Positions 44,190-52,213 of a stretch of 64,000 nucleotides of DNA are shown here, piece by piece; the first letter of the stretch is position 1, and each line of letters begins with the position of its first letter. The notes below the pieces were generated by a model that was given only the letters and a program-made list of their open reading frames with translations, made no database searches and was not told where the DNA came from. The translations under genes and the position numbers were made by a program. The stretch comes from Streptomyces sp. Edi4 (GTDB lineage Bacteria; Actinomycetota; Actinomycetes; Streptomycetales; Streptomycetaceae), in contig NZ_JBEJGY010000004.1 in assembly GCF_040253615.1 (NCBI RefSeq), positions 4,030,001 through 4,094,000 of the forward strand, given 5' to 3'.

Positions 44190-45437
44190 TCACCGTACGT
44201 CGAGGCCCGCCAGGAACCACTTCTCCAGAGCGCGGATACGCTCCTCGCACTGTGCGCGGTCCGCTCCCACGACGACGAACGCCGCGAGGAAGTCCCCGGA
44301 GTGCCAGGCCTCCGCCATCCGGTCGCCCGGCGCGGCGAAGTACTTGTGCTGCACCACACCCTCCGGCATCCCCGCGGGATCGGGCAGCCGGTGTACGGTC
44401 CCGGGGCGCCGCATGAACAGCAGCTGGCCGCCGATCCGCGCGGGAGCGCGCCTCTCCTCCACGTTCCCGTGGGTGAGCGGGAGCCCGAGCTGACTGCGGA
44501 CGGGGAGTTCGGCCGGGTCGTAGCCGAACATGGCGCGGTAGACGTCCCGGACGCCGGCGCCGCCCGCGCGGCAGGCGGCCTCGCAGAGCACGAGCTCGTC
44601 ATCGGGCGTGCGGAAAACCTCGATATGGAAGGCGAAGTTCCCGTCGTGACCGAAGGCCTCCAGCAGGCGCTCACCGAAGGCGGTCAGGCGGTGCCGCAGC
44701 GGATCATCGGCGTCCAGCGCGATGTCCATACGGCCGGAGCGGTCGCGGTAGTCGGCCAGAACGTAGGTGTACTGCGAGGGCCACATCGAGACAATGCGTC
44801 CGTCGAGCACCACGCCGTCGATGTGACACATCGCGCCCTCGACGAATGCCTCCACCAGCCAGCCCGCCCCGCCCCCTTCGTCGCCGCCGTCGAGCCACGG
44901 CCCGGCGAGCCACGCGTCCACCGCCGCGGCGGTACGCAGCACGGCGAGGTCGATCGAGCCCGCGCCACGCCGTGGTTTGACGACCACCGGCAGCCCATGA
45001 GCGGCGATGAAATCCGTCAGATCCTGGGGCGCCGACACCAGTGCGTGACGAGCGACGGGTATACCCGCCCGGACGGCGGCGCGCTTCATCTCCCACTTGT
45101 CACGGTAGGCAACGACGGACTCCGGGCGCTGCCCGGGCAGGCCGAAACGGGCGCGCAGATGGGCGGCGCGCTCCAAGTCATTCTCCTGGCAGGCCACGAG
45201 GTCGCTCACCCCGAACTCCTGGATGAGCTCGGCGGCCCGCTCGGCCACACGCGAGCTGGTGTCGTAGTCCGGCAGGCTCTCGGCGTGCACGTAGGGCGCG
45301 GCGGTGGGCAACTCCTCTCCGTGGACGACGAGTTGCTCGTGCGAGGCCAGGACGACGACGTCCGAACCGTAGCCGTCGAGCCAGCGTTCGTACGGGTTGG
45401 CGCGAAAGGAGCCGCGGTGCAGAATCAGCGCGGTCAT
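44190..45437 (-). CDS. ATP-grasp ligase
   Basis: A 415-aa ATP-grasp enzyme, which typically activates a carboxylate as acyl phosphate and joins it to an amine. Visible are the nucleotide lysine (VVVKPRRGAGS, K154) and metal-ligand positions HIEVF (E273) and CEAACRAGG (E286). The usual ExN metal motif reads EAA, a variant shared by some amino acid ligase-like ATP-grasps. The substrate is unknown; a dipeptide or amide product, or a cyclising step as in cycloserine synthetase, are options. ATG at 45437. A parS site lies 57 bp upstream. Confidence 0.88.
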   Translation of the reverse strand: MTALILHRGSFRANPYERWLDGYGSDVVVLASHEQLVVHGEELPTAAPYVHAESLPDYDTSSRVAERAAELIQEFGVSDLVACQENDLERAAHLRARFGLPGQRPESVVAYRDKWEMKRAAVRAGIPVARHALVSAPQDLTDFIAAHGLPVVVKPRRGAGSIDLAVLRTAAAVDAWLAGPWLDGGDEGGGAGWLVEAFVEGAMCHIDGVVLDGRIVSMWPSQYTYVLADYRDRSGRMDIALDADDPLRHRLTAFGERLLEAFGHDGNFAFHIEVFRTPDDELVLCEAACRAGGAGVRDVYRAMFGYDPAELPVRSQLGLPLTHGNVEERRAPARIGGQLLFMRRPGTVHRLPDPAGMPEGVVQHKYFAAPGDRMAEAWHSGDFLAAFVVVGADRAQCEERIRALEKWFLAGLDVR

Positions 45438-45493
45438 GCGGGCACCTCGTTCGGGGAAGGGCGGGGGAAAGTCAGGGCAGGTGCGGGGACGCG

Positions 45494-45507
45494 GTTTCAC
45501 GTGAAAC
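45494..45507. other. parS: parS site 5 (ParB-binding), inside the biosynthetic cluster
   Basis: Perfect GTTTCACGTGAAAC between the ATP-grasp and cysteine-synthase-like genes. It is the only parS in the accessory region, so either the cluster was inserted beside an existing site or the site came with the DNA. Confidence 0.9.
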
Positions 45508-45561
45508 ATCGCGAACACTCAGGAGACCCCGGTAAGCCCGGGGGCCCCGGGGTCCGGGGAA

Positions 45562-45580
45562 TCCGCGGTAGAGCCGCGGA
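45562..45580 (-). terminator. Possible terminator or attenuating hairpin after the first cysteine-synthase-like gene
   Basis: A 7-bp stem (TCCGCGG / CCGCGGA) with a 5-nt loop, 9 bp past the stop of the gene at 45589. It is short and could merely be GC-rich sequence. Confidence 0.4.
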
Positions 45581-45588
45581 AAAAGGGC

Positions 45589-46560
45589 CTACGACTCGTT
45601 CCAGAGGCTGACGTAGCGCTCGCCGGTGTCGGGCAGCACGGTGACGATCGTGCTGCCCGCGTAGGCGGGCATCCGTGCCAGGGCGGCCGTCCCGTGCGCG
45701 GCGGCGCCGGAGGAGACCCCGACGAACAGGCCGGACCGCACGGCGAGTGCCCGGGCGGAGGTGAGCGCGTCCTCGTCGGAGCAGGTGAGGACGCGGTCGA
45801 TGAGGGTGGTGTCGGTGGTCTGCGCGACGAAGCCGCCGTTGAGCCCCGGGATGCGGTGCAGTCCGCCGAAACCGCGGGACAGGACGGGCGAGTTCTCCGG
45901 CTCCACGGCCACGACCTCGACGGCGGGGTTGCGCTCCTTGAGGTAGCGGGCGATGCCGGTGAGCGTACCGCCGGTGCCGACGCCGCAGACCAGGACATCG
46001 ACGCGGCCCGCGGTGTCGGCCCAGATCTCCGGGCCGGTCGTCTCGTAGTGGGCGAGCACATTGTCGTCGTTCTCGTGCTGGCGGGAGTACCAGGATCCGG
46101 GTGTGGCGGCGTGGATCTCCTCGGCCTTGGTGATGGCGCCGGCGAAGCCGTCGTCGCTGGGCGTCTGCACGACCTCGGCGCCGAGCGCCCGCAGCAGCCC
46201 GACCCGTTCGGGCGTGGCGCTGTCGGGCAGGACGACCACGCAACGGTAGCCGCGGGCGGCGGCGAGCGCGGCGAGGGCGATGCCGGTGTTGCCGGAGGTC
46301 GATTCGACGACCGTGCCGCCGGGCGCGAGGTCGCCGCGCTCCTCCGCGCCGCGGATCATCCGGAGGGCGGCGCGGTCCTTGCTGCTCGAATAGGGGTTGG
46401 CGGCCTCCAGCTTGGCGAGGACCTGCACGGTGGGGCCGGCGCCCTCCAGGTGGAGGCGGACCAGGGGAGTGCCGCCGATGAGGTCTTCGAGGCCGTCGGC
46501 GATGCGGGGGGCGGTGGCTGGGGCCGCGGCCGGGTCCGTGGCGTTCGCGGTAGCGGTCAT
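45589..46560 (-). CDS. Cysteine synthase/cystathionine beta-synthase-like PLP enzyme (A)
   Basis: A 323-aa fold-type II PLP enzyme. The Schiff-base lysine is K61 in NPYSSSKDRAA; the substrate carboxylate loop is the canonical TSGNTG (88-93); the phosphate loop is GVGTGGTLTG. It should use O-acetylserine made by the serine acetyltransferase encoded upstream and replace the acetate with a nucleophile, giving cysteine or another beta-substituted alanine. The family is close to housekeeping CysK/CysM, so sulfide as nucleophile cannot be ruled out. A 180-bp gap separates it from cysE. Confidence 0.88.
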   Translation of the reverse strand: MTATANATDPAAAPATAPRIADGLEDLIGGTPLVRLHLEGAGPTVQVLAKLEAANPYSSSKDRAALRMIRGAEERGDLAPGGTVVESTSGNTGIALAALAAARGYRCVVVLPDSATPERVGLLRALGAEVVQTPSDDGFAGAITKAEEIHAATPGSWYSRQHENDDNVLAHYETTGPEIWADTAGRVDVLVCGVGTGGTLTGIARYLKERNPAVEVVAVEPENSPVLSRGFGGLHRIPGLNGGFVAQTTDTTLIDRVLTCSDEDALTSARALAVRSGLFVGVSSGAAAHGTAALARMPAYAGSTIVTVLPDTGERYVSLWNES

Positions 46561-46740
46561 CGTGACTCCTACGGGGTCGGGGCGGGACGAGGCGGCCGAT
46601 GCCGCCGTCGGGAGGGAGCGGTGCGGTGTGGTGCCGTGGGTCGACGGCGGGGCAGCCTGTCGGGGTGACGGCGCCCGTGGCCGTACGGAACCGGCTGACG
46701 CGGGCGGTTCGACAGTGGGGACGCATCCGCCCCCGAACCG

Positions 46741-47352
46741 TCACCACGAGCCGGCGGAGGCCAGCAGGCGGATCGGGTCCGTGGCGGGAGTGAGGTCGCC
46801 GGCGGGGCTCTTGATGACCGACGCGGCGGCGTAGACCCGGCCGCCGGGCGGAATGTCCTTCGTCACCGTGGCCATCGCGCCGACCAGCGCGCCGTCCCCG
46901 ACCGTGACGGGGCCCAGGACGGTCGCGTTGGCCCCGAGGATGACGCCGTCGCCCACCACGGGATGGCGGCGTTCGCCGGCGGGCCGGTCGTTGTCGCTCC
47001 ACCAGCCGACGGCGCCCAGTGTGACCTGGTGAAAGATCGTCACGTCGGCGCCGACCACGGCCGTCTCACCGATGACGACACCCGAGCCGTGGTCGATGAA
47101 GACGCGGCGGCCGAGCACCGCACCGGGATGGATCTCCACCCCGGTGTGCCGACGGGCGAGGTAGGCGATGATCCGGGCGGAGATCCGCCGGCCCCGCCGG
47201 TGCAGCCGGTGGGCGACGCGATGGGCCCACAGGGCGGGCAGCGCGGGGTGCAGGAGGCCCTCCCCTCGGCTGTGGATGGAGGGGTCCCGGTCGACGACGA
47301 CCTGAAGGTCCTCGCGCATCATGCCCAGCAGGCCGGGCTCGGTGGACGGCAT
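46741..47352 (-). CDS. cysE: Serine O-acetyltransferase
   Basis: A 203-aa left-handed beta-helix acetyltransferase that makes O-acetyl-L-serine from serine and acetyl-CoA. The N-terminal helical part (MREDLQVVVDRDPS) precedes hexapeptide repeats with the catalytic His in FIDHGSGVVIGETA and the HQVTLGAVG loop. The start at 47352 has a CAGGAGGA ribosome site; the preceding MFS gene ends at 47357, only 4 bp away. It supplies OAS to one or both cysteine-synthase homologues in this cluster. Confidence 0.93.
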   Translation of the reverse strand: MPSTEPGLLGMMREDLQVVVDRDPSIHSRGEGLLHPALPALWAHRVAHRLHRRGRRISARIIAYLARRHTGVEIHPGAVLGRRVFIDHGSGVVIGETAVVGADVTIFHQVTLGAVGWWSDNDRPAGERRHPVVGDGVILGANATVLGPVTVGDGALVGAMATVTKDIPPGGRVYAAASVIKSPAGDLTPATDPIRLLASAGSW

Positions 47353-47356
47353 GGCG

Positions 47357-48682
47357 TCAATTCCTCCTGGTGCGGCCGGTTGTACCGGACTCGTCGGCCA
47401 GTGCGGTGGATCCTGGGTTCGATTCCTGTTCCATGGGGCGGACCGCGTGTGCGGGCAGTCGCGGCTCCAGCCGGACCAGGGCGAGGCTGCCGAGCAGCAC
47501 CGTCCCGGCGAGCAGCAGCCAGGTGAGGGTGGGGGACACCGCCAGCAGCGAGGTGAACAGCGCGGGCGCGGCCGCCTTCGCCACCGACCACGACATGTAG
47601 TAGACGGCGAGATACCGGCCGCGCAGGCTGTCGGGCGCGGCATCGGTGGCCAGGGCGCCGGATGACGGGCTGTGCAGTAGCTCGCCCCCGGTGTAGAGAA
47701 CGGTGGTCAAAAACAGCCCGGACACCAGCAGGACCGAGGCGTCCGAAACCGACAGCAGGGCGAAGCCCGCGAACGACGCGGCGAAGACGACGCCGCCCAT
47801 CGCGGCGACCCGGGTGCGCGGACGCCGTGTCATCCAGGTGGTGACGGGCACCTGGGCCAACGCCACGAGCACCGTGTTGACGGTGAACAGCAGACCCGGC
47901 AGCGCCGCGGACACATGGAGCACCTGCGTGGTGTAGACGGGCAGGATGACGCTCAGCGAGGAATAGCAGAACGCCAGCGGGACGGTGGCCAGGGTCAGGC
48001 CGAGGTAGGGCCGGTCGCGCAGGACGACGAGGTAGCCGGCCGCCTCCCCTGTGCCGCCCCCGGCGCCGGCGGTCCCTCCCGGCGCGCCGGGCAGACGCAG
48101 GCTCGCGATGAGCGCGGCGGCCAGTGCGAGCCCCGTGGCGCTGCCGAGGACGACGGCGTGGTACGCCCAGTCGGCCGAGGCCATCATCGCCAGGCTGGCC
48201 AGGAGACCGCCCACGCCGAAGCCCGCGTTGCGCAGACTGGACTGGGTGGCGATCATCCGCTGCCGCTCTACGCCGGTGGCGATCTCGGATATCAGCGCCT
48301 GGATGGATGCCTGGAACGAGCGGTCACCGAGCGCGACGAGCGTGGCCGCGGGCAGCAACTGCCACCAGTGGTGCACGAACGGGTAGCACACGAACCCCGC
48401 GGCGCGCGTGGTGAATCCGACGGTCACCACGGTCCGGGCGCCCCACCGGTCGACGAGCGCCCCGAAAAGCGGGCTGACGGCGAGGCCGATCAGGGCGGCG
48501 ACCGTCAGTCCGGTGCCCACCTGACCCAGCGGGAGTTGGGAGATCCGGTGGAAGTAGAGCAGGGAGATCGGCACATACATGCCGCCGCCGACGGCCTCGG
48601 CCGACATGGCCGCGAGATAGCGGTACTTGGGGAAGCTCCCCTTCGCGGACGGGTTCCCCTGCCCACCCGGGGTCACGGGCAC
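47357..48682 (-). CDS. MFS transporter
   Basis: A 441-aa major facilitator with 12 predicted helices. The signature between helices 2 and 3 is visible as GALVDRWGARTV, and a similar loop (TTWMTRRPRTRVAAMGG) follows helix 8. It is probably the exporter or self-resistance pump for the cluster product; the substrate is unknown. The GTG start at 48682 overlaps the end of the flavin reductase by ten bases, showing co-transcription with the biosynthetic genes. Confidence 0.9.
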   Translation of the reverse strand: MPVTPGGQGNPSAKGSFPKYRYLAAMSAEAVGGGMYVPISLLYFHRISQLPLGQVGTGLTVAALIGLAVSPLFGALVDRWGARTVVTVGFTTRAAGFVCYPFVHHWWQLLPAATLVALGDRSFQASIQALISEIATGVERQRMIATQSSLRNAGFGVGGLLASLAMMASADWAYHAVVLGSATGLALAAALIASLRLPGAPGGTAGAGGGTGEAAGYLVVLRDRPYLGLTLATVPLAFCYSSLSVILPVYTTQVLHVSAALPGLLFTVNTVLVALAQVPVTTWMTRRPRTRVAAMGGVVFAASFAGFALLSVSDASVLLVSGLFLTTVLYTGGELLHSPSSGALATDAAPDSLRGRYLAVYYMSWSVAKAAAPALFTSLLAVSPTLTWLLLAGTVLLGSLALVRLEPRLPAHAVRPMEQESNPGSTALADESGTTGRTRRN

Positions 48683-49248
48683 ACCCGGCGGGCCGCCCGC
48701 TCCCGTGCCGCCGCGAGGGCCGCCTCGGTCAGCCGCTCCAGCGTCTTGACGGCGCCGGGCTCCACGATGAGACCTCCGGCCGTGCGCAGGCGGACAGCGT
48801 CACCGATCGCCACCTCGTCGCACTCGACCACGACCGCGCCGCAGTTGATGAGGATGCTGCGCAGATGGGGCTGGACGTTCGCACCGCCCGCGCGGCCGGG
48901 GGACGCGCTGGCGATCGCCACCGGCAGGCCGGACAGCGCACCCCCGCCCGTCGGCCGGGACAGCCAGTCGAGCGCGTTCTTCAGCACCCCGGAGGGATAT
49001 CCGTTGTAGGCGGGGCTGCTGATGATCAGTGCGTCGGCCGTGGCGATGCGTTCCCGCGCGGCGGACAGCGGTTCGGCGGCGCCTGTGCGTTCCACGTCCT
49101 CGTCGAACCAGGGAAAGTCCCGCGGAGAGACGACCGACGTCCGGTGTCCTTCCGCGCGCCCTTCGATGATGTGCCGGGCGGTGGCGATCACGGCTGAATT
49201 CGCCGACTCGGCACGCAGGCTGCCGGACATGAGGGCAATTCTTGCCAT
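48673..49248 (-). CDS. NADPH-dependent FMN reductase (A)
   Basis: A 191-aa flavodoxin-fold reductase. GSLRAESANS is the FMN phosphate loop and SSPAYNGYPSGVLKNALDWLSRP the conserved flavin and dimer segment. It uses NAD(P)H to reduce FMN, commonly for a two-component monooxygenase; a candidate partner is the flavoprotein at 55053. ATG at 49248 with GGAAAGGG upstream. It is the first gene of the leftward arm (reductase, exporter, cysE and probably beyond). Confidence 0.9.
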   Translation of the reverse strand: MARIALMSGSLRAESANSAVIATARHIIEGRAEGHRTSVVSPRDFPWFDEDVERTGAAEPLSAARERIATADALIISSPAYNGYPSGVLKNALDWLSRPTGGGALSGLPVAIASASPGRAGGANVQPHLRSILINCGAVVVECDEVAIGDAVRLRTAGGLIVEPGAVKTLERLTEAALAAARERAARRVCP

Positions 49249-49551
49249 GGCCCTTTCCTGTTCTCCCCGTTGGTCTTTCTCGATGGCGACTGGGAGCACA
49301 CCACACGGCTCTGACCCGCGGCAACCACCCCCCGGCGAATCGGCGCGACTCCTACGACTTGTCGAAATCGTCGGCAGCACTTCGGCAAGTCGTTGAAGTC
49401 GCCACGACTACCTCGGCGGCTGTTGCCTGCCAAATCTTCCCCGTGCTTCGCTCCCTTCACCCCAGGACGGCAGGCCGCGGATTCGCTGGACGCGAACCGC
49501 AGGCGAATTCCCTGCGCGGCAAAGAGCTCATGTTCCCGAAAGGAATGAATG
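49249..49551. promoter_or_regulatory. Divergent promoter region of the two biosynthetic arms
   Basis: About 300 bp between the flavin reductase (leftward) and TauD (rightward) genes; no gene is supportable here. It contains a perfect 8-bp inverted repeat ACGACTTG (49354-49361) / CAAGTCGT (49386-49393), with centres three helical turns apart, a possible regulator site. No ARE-like sequence was found in it. Confidence 0.5.
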
Positions 49552-50412
49552 ATGTCCGCCTTTGACATCCGCAAGGTAGGCGGCCGGATCGGCGCCGAGG
49601 TGCTCGGTGTGGATCTGAGCACCGATCTCACGGAATCGGTTTTCTCGCAGATCCACGAGGCCTTCTTGCAGCACAAGGTCCTCTTCTTCCGTGACCAGGA
49701 CATCACCGACGAGGCGCAGCTGGCCTTCGCCGGACGCTTCGGTCCGCTCACGCAGAAGCACCCGATGATGCGGACCGTCGACGGCGCCCCGCAGGTGATC
49801 CCGGTCGACGGCGAGGACCAGCGCGCCAACCACTGGCACACCGACATCAGTTTCACCGCGGCCCCGTCCCTGGGAACCACGCTGCGTGCCATGGTGCTCC
49901 CGCCGTACGGGGGTGACACCCTCGTCGCCAACGCGGCCGCCGGGTACAAGGACTTGCCGGCGGAGCTGCGCGAGATAGCCGACCGGCTCTGGGCCGTGCA
50001 CACCAACCACGCCGAGCAGCCCCGCCTGGACACCGAGCGCGGCGCCGAGGTGCGCAAGGCGTTCCTGGCCAAGCGGTTCGAGGCCGCGCACCCGGTGGTG
50101 CGGGTGCACCCGGAGTCCGGCGAGCCCAGCCTCTTCCTCGGCGGCTTCGCCCAGCGCCTGGTCGGCATGGACCTGCGCGAGTCCCGCCCGATCATCGACG
50201 TGTTGCAGAACTACGTGCGCCGGCCGGAGAACACCGCCCGCTGGACGTGGCGGCCGGGCGACGTGCTGATCTTCGACAACCGCAACACCCAGCACTACGC
50301 CGTCAACGACTACGACGGCCACCAGCGCGTCCTGCACCGCGTGTCCATCACCGGTGACGTGCCGGTCGGCCTCGACGGCAAGAGCGGCTACACGATCCTG
50401 GAGGGCGAGTGA
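49552..50412 (+). CDS. TauD/TfdA-family Fe(II)/2-oxoglutarate dioxygenase
   Basis: A 286-aa non-heme iron oxygenase, complete for the family. The iron site is HWHTD (H96, D98) and the distal His in NTQHYA; the 2-oxoglutarate Arg follows in RVLHRVSI. Family members hydroxylate, desaturate, epoxidise or cleave substrates using 2-oxoglutarate and O2. Two adjacent ATGs (49549 and 49552) follow AAAGGAATGA. It is the first gene of the rightward arm, and its stop overlaps the aldolase start. Confidence 0.9.
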   Translation: MSAFDIRKVGGRIGAEVLGVDLSTDLTESVFSQIHEAFLQHKVLFFRDQDITDEAQLAFAGRFGPLTQKHPMMRTVDGAPQVIPVDGEDQRANHWHTDISFTAAPSLGTTLRAMVLPPYGGDTLVANAAAGYKDLPAELREIADRLWAVHTNHAEQPRLDTERGAEVRKAFLAKRFEAAHPVVRVHPESGEPSLFLGGFAQRLVGMDLRESRPIIDVLQNYVRRPENTARWTWRPGDVLIFDNRNTQHYAVNDYDGHQRVLHRVSITGDVPVGLDGKSGYTILEGE

Positions 50413-51188
50413 GCGCCGTCGCTTCGAACCCCGCGGCGTTCGCCGCCCGGCTGCGTGGCCGCGAACGGCTCCTCGGGTACTGGATCGCCTGCGACAACCC
50501 GGCCGGAACCGAGCGGATCGCCGGAGTCGGCTATGACTACATCGGCGTCGACGGCCAGCACGGCGTCATGCATGTGGCGGGCTGGCAGACGGCGATGCTC
50601 GCCGTGGACGCCCGCCAGGTCTCCGCGGGCGTGCTGCGCGTCCCCTCGGTCGACCCGATCGCCATCGGCGTGGCCCTGGACTCCGGGGCCCGTGCCGTGA
50701 TCGTCCCCATGGTGAACACCGCCGAGGAGGCCTCCGTGGCCGCCCGGGCGTGCCGTCACCACCCGCACGGCACGCGCAGCCTGGGCGGGCCGGTCCGCGG
50801 CGAACTGCGGCTCGGCTCCGTACCGGCCGAGGTCGACGACGCCGTCGCCTGCATCGTGATGATCGAGACCGCCCCGGCCCTGGAGAACCTGGAGGCGATC
50901 TGCGCCACGCCGGGTGTGGACGCGGTCTACGTCGGACCCGCCGACCTGTCCGTCGCCCTCGGCGCGCGCTGGTTCGGCGACCCGGACGCCCAGCAGGCAC
51001 TGGAGGAGGCGCTGCGCCGCATCACCGCGGCGGCCGAGGCGGCGGGCATCGCCTGCGGCATCCACTGCCTCGACGGCGCCACGGCCGCCCGGCGGCTCGC
51101 GGAAGGCTTCACCTTCGCCACGGTCTCCAGCGACATCACCCACCTCCAGCAGGCCGCCACCGACCACCTCGCCGCCGCGCGAGCCTGA
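50409..51188 (+). CDS. HpcH/HpaI-family aldolase or citrate-lyase-like enzyme
   Basis: A 259-aa TIM-barrel protein of the HpcH/HpaI (pyruvate- or acetyl-CoA-dependent) aldolase family. Motifs include YDYIGVDGQHGVMH (where the usual D-x-E-H is changed to D-G-Q-H), IETAPALENLEAI with the metal Glu, and VYVGPADLSVALG with the metal Asp. The Gln for Glu change near the active site is notable. It could make or cleave a C-C bond with pyruvate or oxaloacetate; SbnG in staphyloferrin B synthesis is a related example. GTG start overlapping TauD. Confidence 0.85.
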   Translation: MSAVASNPAAFAARLRGRERLLGYWIACDNPAGTERIAGVGYDYIGVDGQHGVMHVAGWQTAMLAVDARQVSAGVLRVPSVDPIAIGVALDSGARAVIVPMVNTAEEASVAARACRHHPHGTRSLGGPVRGELRLGSVPAEVDDAVACIVMIETAPALENLEAICATPGVDAVYVGPADLSVALGARWFGDPDAQQALEEALRRITAAAEAAGIACGIHCLDGATAARRLAEGFTFATVSSDITHLQQAATDHLAAARA

Positions 51189-51202
51189 AGGGGAAACCGG
51201 CT

Positions 51203-52165
51203 GTGAACGCAACTACGGCAACCATGACCACCCGCACCGGCCGCATCGTGCGGTCGATGGAGGAACTGGTCGGCAACACCCCGCTGATGGAGGTCCGCCT
51301 CCCCGGGGTTCCCGACAGCGTCCAACTCCTGGCCAAACTGGAGATGTTCAACCCGCTGTCCAACGTCAAGGACCGCCCGGCGCTCTACATGATGCGCGAG
51401 GCCGAGGAGTCCGGCGCGCTGCCGGCCCGGGGCGGGACCGTGATCGAGTGTTCCTCCGGCAGCACCGGCATATCCATCGCGGCCCTGGCGGCCCGGCGCG
51501 GCCACCGCTGCATCATCGTCATGCCCGACAACGCGACCGAGGAACGCCGGCAGATCCTCAGGGAGTTCGGCGCCGAGATCGTCCTCGTACCCCACCAGGA
51601 CGGGCTGCTGCCCGCCTGGCGGTACGCCGAGGAGCTCCAGCGCTCCACCCCCGGCGCGTGGCTTGCCCACCAGGACGAGAACCCGGCCAACCTCCGCGCC
51701 CACTACGAGACCACGGGTCCGGAGATCTGGGAGGCGACGGACGGCCAGGTCGACGTGCTGGTCTGCGGAGTCGGCACCGGCGGCACCCTGACCGGTGTCG
51801 CGCGCTACCTCAAGGAGCAGCCCGGCTCCCAGGTGCACGTGGTCGCCGTCGAACCGGCCCGCGCGGCCGTGCTCTCCGGGGGCGAGGCGGGTCCGCACGG
51901 GATTCCCGGCATCGGCGCGGGCTACGTCTCGGACATCATGGACCTCGATCTGATCGACGAGGTCGTGGCGGTCCCGGACGAGGCCGCCGCCACGACCACG
52001 CACGAGGTGAACCGGGCGACCGGTCTGCTGGCCGGCATCTCATCGGGCGCCGCGGCGTACGCGGCCCGCGTGCTGGCACAGCGCGAGAGATGGTCGGGGG
52101 CGACGATCGTGACGGTCTTTCCCGATACGGGCGAGCGGTACTTGTCGATGCGCGGCCCCGCCTAG
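51203..52165 (+). CDS. Cysteine-synthase-like PLP enzyme (B) with altered loop
   Basis: A 320-aa fold-type II PLP enzyme. K56 in NPLSNVKDRPA is the PLP lysine and GVGTGGTLTG (189-198) the phosphate loop. The substrate loop reads SSGSTG (84-89) instead of TSGNTG; the changed positions touch the amino acid and the incoming nucleophile in known structures. This points to beta-replacement with something other than sulfide, for instance a nitrogen nucleophile as in SbnA-type or beta-cyanoalanine-type enzymes. GTG start at 51203 with AGGGGAAA. A 14-bp gap follows the aldolase gene. Confidence 0.85.
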   Translation: MNATTATMTTRTGRIVRSMEELVGNTPLMEVRLPGVPDSVQLLAKLEMFNPLSNVKDRPALYMMREAEESGALPARGGTVIECSSGSTGISIAALAARRGHRCIIVMPDNATEERRQILREFGAEIVLVPHQDGLLPAWRYAEELQRSTPGAWLAHQDENPANLRAHYETTGPEIWEATDGQVDVLVCGVGTGGTLTGVARYLKEQPGSQVHVVAVEPARAAVLSGGEAGPHGIPGIGAGYVSDIMDLDLIDEVVAVPDEAAATTTHEVNRATGLLAGISSGAAAYAARVLAQRERWSGATIVTVFPDTGERYLSMRGPA

Positions 52166-52213
52166 GGAACCCGCACCCCCGGCGACACGAACCTGCGAAG
52201 GACTCACTCACAC

